A stretch of DNA of 8,042 nucleotides from Coriobacteriia bacterium (GTDB lineage Bacteria; Actinomycetota; Coriobacteriia; Anaerosomatales; SLCP01). The stretch covers positions 1 to 8,042 of the forward strand of contig SLCP01000018.1 of assembly GCA_007125735.1 (NCBI GenBank), read 5' to 3'. The notes below the pieces were generated by a model that saw only the letters and a program-made list of their open reading frames with translations, had not been told where the DNA came from and ran no database searches. Numbering within the stretch: position 1 is the stretch's first letter; each line of letters begins with the position of its first letter. Positions 5,813 to 8,042 of the stretch are shown here, piece by piece. The position numbers and the translations under genes are program-made.

Positions 5813-6043
5813 TCACGCTGCTCGATATGGCCGAGATGCTACCACGTCGACATATGGTGCCGGTAGCGTTATCACCGGGAACGGGCGCTTCTTCATGAGC
5901 CTGACCGCACGGCCTACCGCCTCGGCCTCGCGCGCGATCACGAGTGGGGTCATCGGCTCGGCAGGACCAGAGACCGACGAGCCGCCGGCGGCGATCGTCA
6001 GGGCTAGTCCGAGAGCTATCATCGTCTTCTTGAGCGACGGCAT
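5813..6043 (-). CDS. Small putative exported protein upstream of trhA
   Basis: A 76-residue ORF that I do not recognise. The N-terminus has a signal-peptide form: positive K5-K6, a hydrophobic core at about 7-20 (TMIALGLALTIAAG), then a polar GSSVSGPAEP stretch. There is no lipobox cysteine and no clean AxA cleavage site, so a retained single-pass anchor is also possible. The mature part is basic (AREAEAVGRAVRLMKKRPF) and ends in a Pro/Val/Tyr-containing tail. GGAGG at 6053-6057 lies nine bases before the ATG. It ends 13 bases before the trhA start, and trhA's ribosome binding site lies in that gap. Support is the ribosome site, signal-like start and spacing; there is no family match. Codons near the 3' end look less biased than the rest, so part of it could be a trhA leader. 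Confidence 0.6.
   Translation of the reverse strand: MPSLKKTMIALGLALTIAAGGSSVSGPAEPMTPLVIAREAEAVGRAVRLMKKRPFPVITLPAPYVDVVASRPYRAA
5860..5878. repeat. Small inverted repeat CCGGT-9-ACCGG upstream of trhA
   Basis: Perfect five-base arms at 5860-5864 and 5874-5878 flank a nine-base centre containing GTTATC. It lies within the 3' part of the small exported ORF, about 60 bases before the trhA start. It could be an operator or a chance fold. Confidence 0.25.
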
Positions 6044-6266
6044 CGTACACGACCTCCACGCTTGCGTTGTTTCTGTTGCATAGACATCGTCGGACAGCCA
6101 CGTTGAACGACGGTGGCACGGAGGTGACGCGGCCGTGACATCAGGTGTCGGGGAGGTAACGGCGGTCGCTGGCTCGCGGTCGACCCGGCCGTCGTCGCTG
6201 CGGTATGCTCGGTCACCGGGAGCCGACAAGACCGAGTTCGCCTGGGGTCGCGATCGAGGAGTCGTC
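6044..6266. promoter_or_regulatory. Divergent intergenic region between the small exported ORF and acylphosphatase
   Basis: This 223-base region serves both directions. On the plus strand, TCGACC (6180-6185) and TATGCT (6204-6209), 18 bases apart, are a reasonable acylphosphatase promoter candidate, each matching consensus at four of six positions. On the minus strand, TTCAAC (6102-6107) and TATGCA (6077-6082) are a weaker pair with a long 19-base spacer. Inverted repeats GCCAC/GTGGC (6097-6101 and 6113-6117) and GACA/TGTC (6137-6140 and 6146-6149) lie between. Confidence 0.4.
6053..6057 (-). promoter_or_regulatory. Ribosome binding site supporting the small exported ORF
   Basis: GGAGG on the minus strand lies nine bases before ATG 6041-6043. 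It is the main translational evidence that this short ORF is a gene and that it starts at its signal-like N-terminus. Confidence 0.55.
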
Positions 6267-6545
6267 ATGCCGAGCGACACGACACGAGCGCACGTCTGGG
6301 TAAGCGGCAGAGTGCAGGGGGTGTTCTTCCGGGCCGCGACCGCCGAGGAGGCGCATCGGCTCGGCGTGGCCGGATGGGTCCGCAACCTCCCTGACGGACG
6401 CGTAGAGGCGGTGTTCGAGGGCGAGGAGTCCGCTGTCGACGCTGCCGTCGCGTGGTGTCGCCGCGGACCCGAGCGCGCCGCTGTGGCCTCTGTCGTCGTC
6501 GAGCACGAGCCTGCCGAGGGGATAGCGGGTTTTTCGGTCCGCTAG
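6267..6545 (+). CDS. acyP: Acylphosphatase
   Basis: A 92-residue cytoplasmic enzyme of normal length for the family, which hydrolyses acyl phosphates to a carboxylate and phosphate (EC 3.6.1.7). The first signature is SGRVQGVFFRAAT (residues 13-25), with R22 as the substrate phosphate-binding arginine. The second is GWVRNLPDGRVEAVFEG (36-52), with N40 as the catalytic asparagine. The rest fits the small ferredoxin-like alpha/beta fold. ATG 6267-6269 is supported by GAGGAG at 6256-6261, five bases upstream. It is followed after 65 bases by the ABC exporter genes on the same strand, with a hairpin and probable separate promoter between, so it is likely a separate unit. Confidence 0.95.
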   Translation: MPSDTTRAHVWVSGRVQGVFFRAATAEEAHRLGVAGWVRNLPDGRVEAVFEGEESAVDAAVAWCRRGPERAAVASVVVEHEPAEGIAGFSVR

Positions 6546-6554
6546 TGCCCGTGC

Positions 6555-6574
6555 TACCCGCTTACGGGTATCAT
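6555..6574 (+). promoter_or_regulatory. Perfect hairpin TACCCG-CTTA-CGGGTA overlapping a -10-like TATCAT
   Basis: Six-base arms at 6555-6560 and 6565-6570 are perfectly complementary with a CTTA loop. The last two bases of the right arm begin TATCAT (6569-6574), which matches the -10 consensus at five of six positions and lies 36 bases before the ABC ATPase start. No convincing -35 is visible. It may be an operator covering the exporter promoter; as an acylphosphatase terminator it lacks a T tract. Confidence 0.42.
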
Positions 6575-6610
6575 CGGCTGCGGACCCGTCCGTCGAGGGA
6601 AGGACGCTCA

Positions 6611-7561
6611 GTGACGATCGACTCGACGCCCGTGCTCGCGTGCGAAGGGCTCCGCAAGCGCTTTGGCGACCTCGTGGCCGTCGATGGCGTGGGGTTCGAG
6701 ATCGCGCCCGGGGAGACGTACGGGCTCCTCGGCCCCAACGGAGCGGGCAAGACGACGTCGATCTCGATGCTCTGCGGTCTGCTCGAGCGCGACGGCGGTC
6801 AGGTGATGCTGCTGGGCGAGCCGTTCACGCCACGCAGCGTTGAAGCCAAGCGGGCTATCGGATACGTGCCGCAAGACATCGCGATCTACCCCGACCTCAC
6901 GGCGCGCGAGAACCTCGTGTTCTTCGGCAGGCTGTACGGTCTTTCCGGGGCGGAGCGCGCAAAACGCATAGACGAGGTCCTCGAGATCATCGGCCTCGCC
7001 GATCGGGCGAACGACCGGGCCGGCGAGTTCTCCGGCGGCATGAAGCGGCGGCTCAACATCGGCATCGGCCTACTGCATGAGCCCAGGCTACTCGTGCTCG
7101 ACGAGCCCACCGTGGGCGTCGATCCTCAGAGCCGCAACGCCATCCTCGAGAGCATCGAACACCTCGGCGCAGAAGGCATGGCCGTGCTCTATACCACCCA
7201 CTACATGGAGGAAGCCGAGCGCCTCTGCGACCGGGTCGGCATCATCGATCACGGCAAGATCGTGGCAGAGGGCACGCGCGGTGAACTCGTGCGGCTCGTA
7301 GGCGAGCACGATCGCGTACACCTCACCGCGACCGGCGACCTTGCGGCAGCATCGGCGGCGCTCGTCGCACTCGAGCCGGTGCGCCAGGCCGATGTCGCCG
7401 ACAGCGGTCTCGACCTCATCGTGGAGGGTGCGGCCGACGCTCTCGCCAGCGTGCTCGCGATCGCTGCCGCACACGACGCGACGGTGACGAGCGTCGACGT
7501 CGTCCAGCCCGACTTGGAGGCTGTCTTCTTGCACCTCACCGGTCGCGCTCTAAGGGACTGA
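6611..7561 (+). CDS. ABC-2 type exporter ATP-binding protein (DrrA/CcmA-like)
   Basis: A 316-residue cytoplasmic ATPase. All nucleotide-binding motifs are intact: Walker A GPNGAGKT (41-48), Q-loop Q88 (YVPQD), signature FSGGM (140-144), Walker B LLVLDEP (160-166) with E165, D-loop VGVDP, and H-loop H197 (TTHYMEE). After the ATPase domain, residues about 230-316 form the C-terminal extension typical of multidrug/antibiotic-type ABC-2 exporters, ending in DLEAVFLHLTG. The GTG start (6611-6613) has AAGGA at 6600-6604, six bases upstream. Earlier in-frame starts would overlap acylphosphatase. It powers export with the permease beginning five bases downstream. The substrate cannot be told from sequence. 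Confidence 0.95.
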   Translation: MTIDSTPVLACEGLRKRFGDLVAVDGVGFEIAPGETYGLLGPNGAGKTTSISMLCGLLERDGGQVMLLGEPFTPRSVEAKRAIGYVPQDIAIYPDLTARENLVFFGRLYGLSGAERAKRIDEVLEIIGLADRANDRAGEFSGGMKRRLNIGIGLLHEPRLLVLDEPTVGVDPQSRNAILESIEHLGAEGMAVLYTTHYMEEAERLCDRVGIIDHGKIVAEGTRGELVRLVGEHDRVHLTATGDLAAASAALVALEPVRQADVADSGLDLIVEGAADALASVLAIAAAHDATVTSVDVVQPDLEAVFLHLTGRALRD

Positions 7562-7566
7562 GCCGG

Positions 7567-8042
7567 ATGCGGACCGCGCTGCTCATCGCCCGCAAGGACC
7601 TCGCGCTGCGAGCGCGCGACAAGTCCGTGTTCATCTACGGCATACTCGCGCCGTTCGGCCTCGCGCTCATCTTCAGCTTCATCTTCGGGCCCCTCGACGA
7701 CGCCACGTTCCACGCCCGATACGCCGTCGTGAACGAGGACGGCGGACCGATCGCCGACGCGTTCCTCGGCGTGCTCGGCTCGCTCGAAGACGACGGGATC
7801 GCGACCATCACGGAGGTCGGCTCGGCCGAGGAGGCGCGCGAGCGTGTCGAAGCGGGCTCTGACCCGTTCACCGCCGAGGAGGGCGAGAGCTCGAGCGCAG
7901 CGATCGTGTTGCCGGCAGGGCTCTCCGACGCGGTGCAGTCGGGACGCGGCGGCGAGATCGTGGTCATCGGCAGCGCGGGAGCCCAGCTCTCGAGCCAGGT
8001 CGCCTACTCGATCGCCGAGGCGTTCGCCACCGAGGTGGGAGC
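7567..8042 (+). CDS. ABC-2 type exporter permease, N-terminal part (3' truncated by window)
   Basis: The frame is open from ATG 7567-7569 to the window end, giving 158 complete codons. A short basic N-terminus (MRTALLIARKDLALRARDKS) precedes one transmembrane segment at about 21-41. A large soluble extracytoplasmic domain then begins (42-158 visible), containing the AAIVLPAGLSDAV segment typical of ABC2_membrane_3/YhgE-type permeases. The other membrane helices would lie beyond the window. It follows the ATPase gene by five bases, with AAGGGA (7552-7557) as ribosome binding site, so the two form one exporter operon. The stretch at 98-110 (GSDPFTAEEGESS), acidic and serine-rich, may be a lineage-specific insertion in the soluble domain. 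Confidence 0.85.
   Translation, partial: MRTALLIARKDLALRARDKSVFIYGILAPFGLALIFSFIFGPLDDATFHARYAVVNEDGGPIADAFLGVLGSLEDDGIATITEVGSAEEARERVEAGSDPFTAEEGESSSAAIVLPAGLSDAVQSGRGGEIVVIGSAGAQLSSQVAYSIAEAFATEVG

Noticed and set aside
5164..5898. A 244-codon plus-strand frame opposite trhA
   Set aside because: It is antisense to a protein with complete hemolysin III motifs, and its product is charged low-complexity sequence.
4992..7821. A 22-base identical stretch in the FKBP gene (4992-5013) and the permease gene (7800-7821)
   Set aside because: Both copies encode the same ATITEVG peptide in the same frame within unrelated folds. The flanks do not match, so it looks like chance with shared codon preference and not a mobile repeat.

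Overview
The window is a dense, high-GC bacterial chromosome segment with short intergenic gaps, several GTG starts and frequent stop/start overlaps. Gene content and codon style suggest Actinomycetota, possibly a Coriobacteriia-like lineage. That placement is inference: there is no rRNA or other taxonomic marker here. I saw no tRNA, rRNA, CRISPR array, insertion sequence or phage gene, and no gene-free stretch longer than 300 bases.

Layout. (1) Positions 1-278, plus strand: the 3' end of a divergent, cysteine-rich Maf-like nucleotide pyrophosphatase. (2) Positions 275-4507, minus strand, read right to left: a six-gene run made of a small winged-helix-like protein, a PspC-domain protein, a LiaF/toast-rack membrane protein, a second PspC-domain protein, an amidohydrolase and a SAM methyltransferase. 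Most junctions overlap or nearly touch. (3) Positions 4678-5103, plus strand: a SlyD-type FKBP prolyl isomerase, divergent from the winged-helix gene. (4) Positions 5125-6043, minus strand: a small putative exported protein followed 13 bases later by a hemolysin III/TrhA (PAQR-family) membrane protein. (5) Positions 6267-6545, plus strand: acylphosphatase. (6) Positions 6611-8042, plus strand: an ABC-2 type exporter, with a complete ATPase and the first 158 residues of the permease, cut by the window end.

How the genes may work together. The central part is a PspC/LiaI-LiaF/toast-rack cassette of the type associated with envelope-stress sensing in Gram-positive bacteria. Its two PspC proteins have mirrored domain order: PspC then two membrane helices in one, two membrane helices then PspC in the other. 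A winged-helix candidate regulator leads the run and no PspA gene is visible. The second PspC gene is coupled by a TGATG overlap to an amidohydrolase, and a methyltransferase follows, so two soluble enzymes of unknown substrate may be co-expressed with the envelope proteins. This cassette and the small exported protein next to TrhA are the parts most worth a second look. The other genes are recognisable members of common families.
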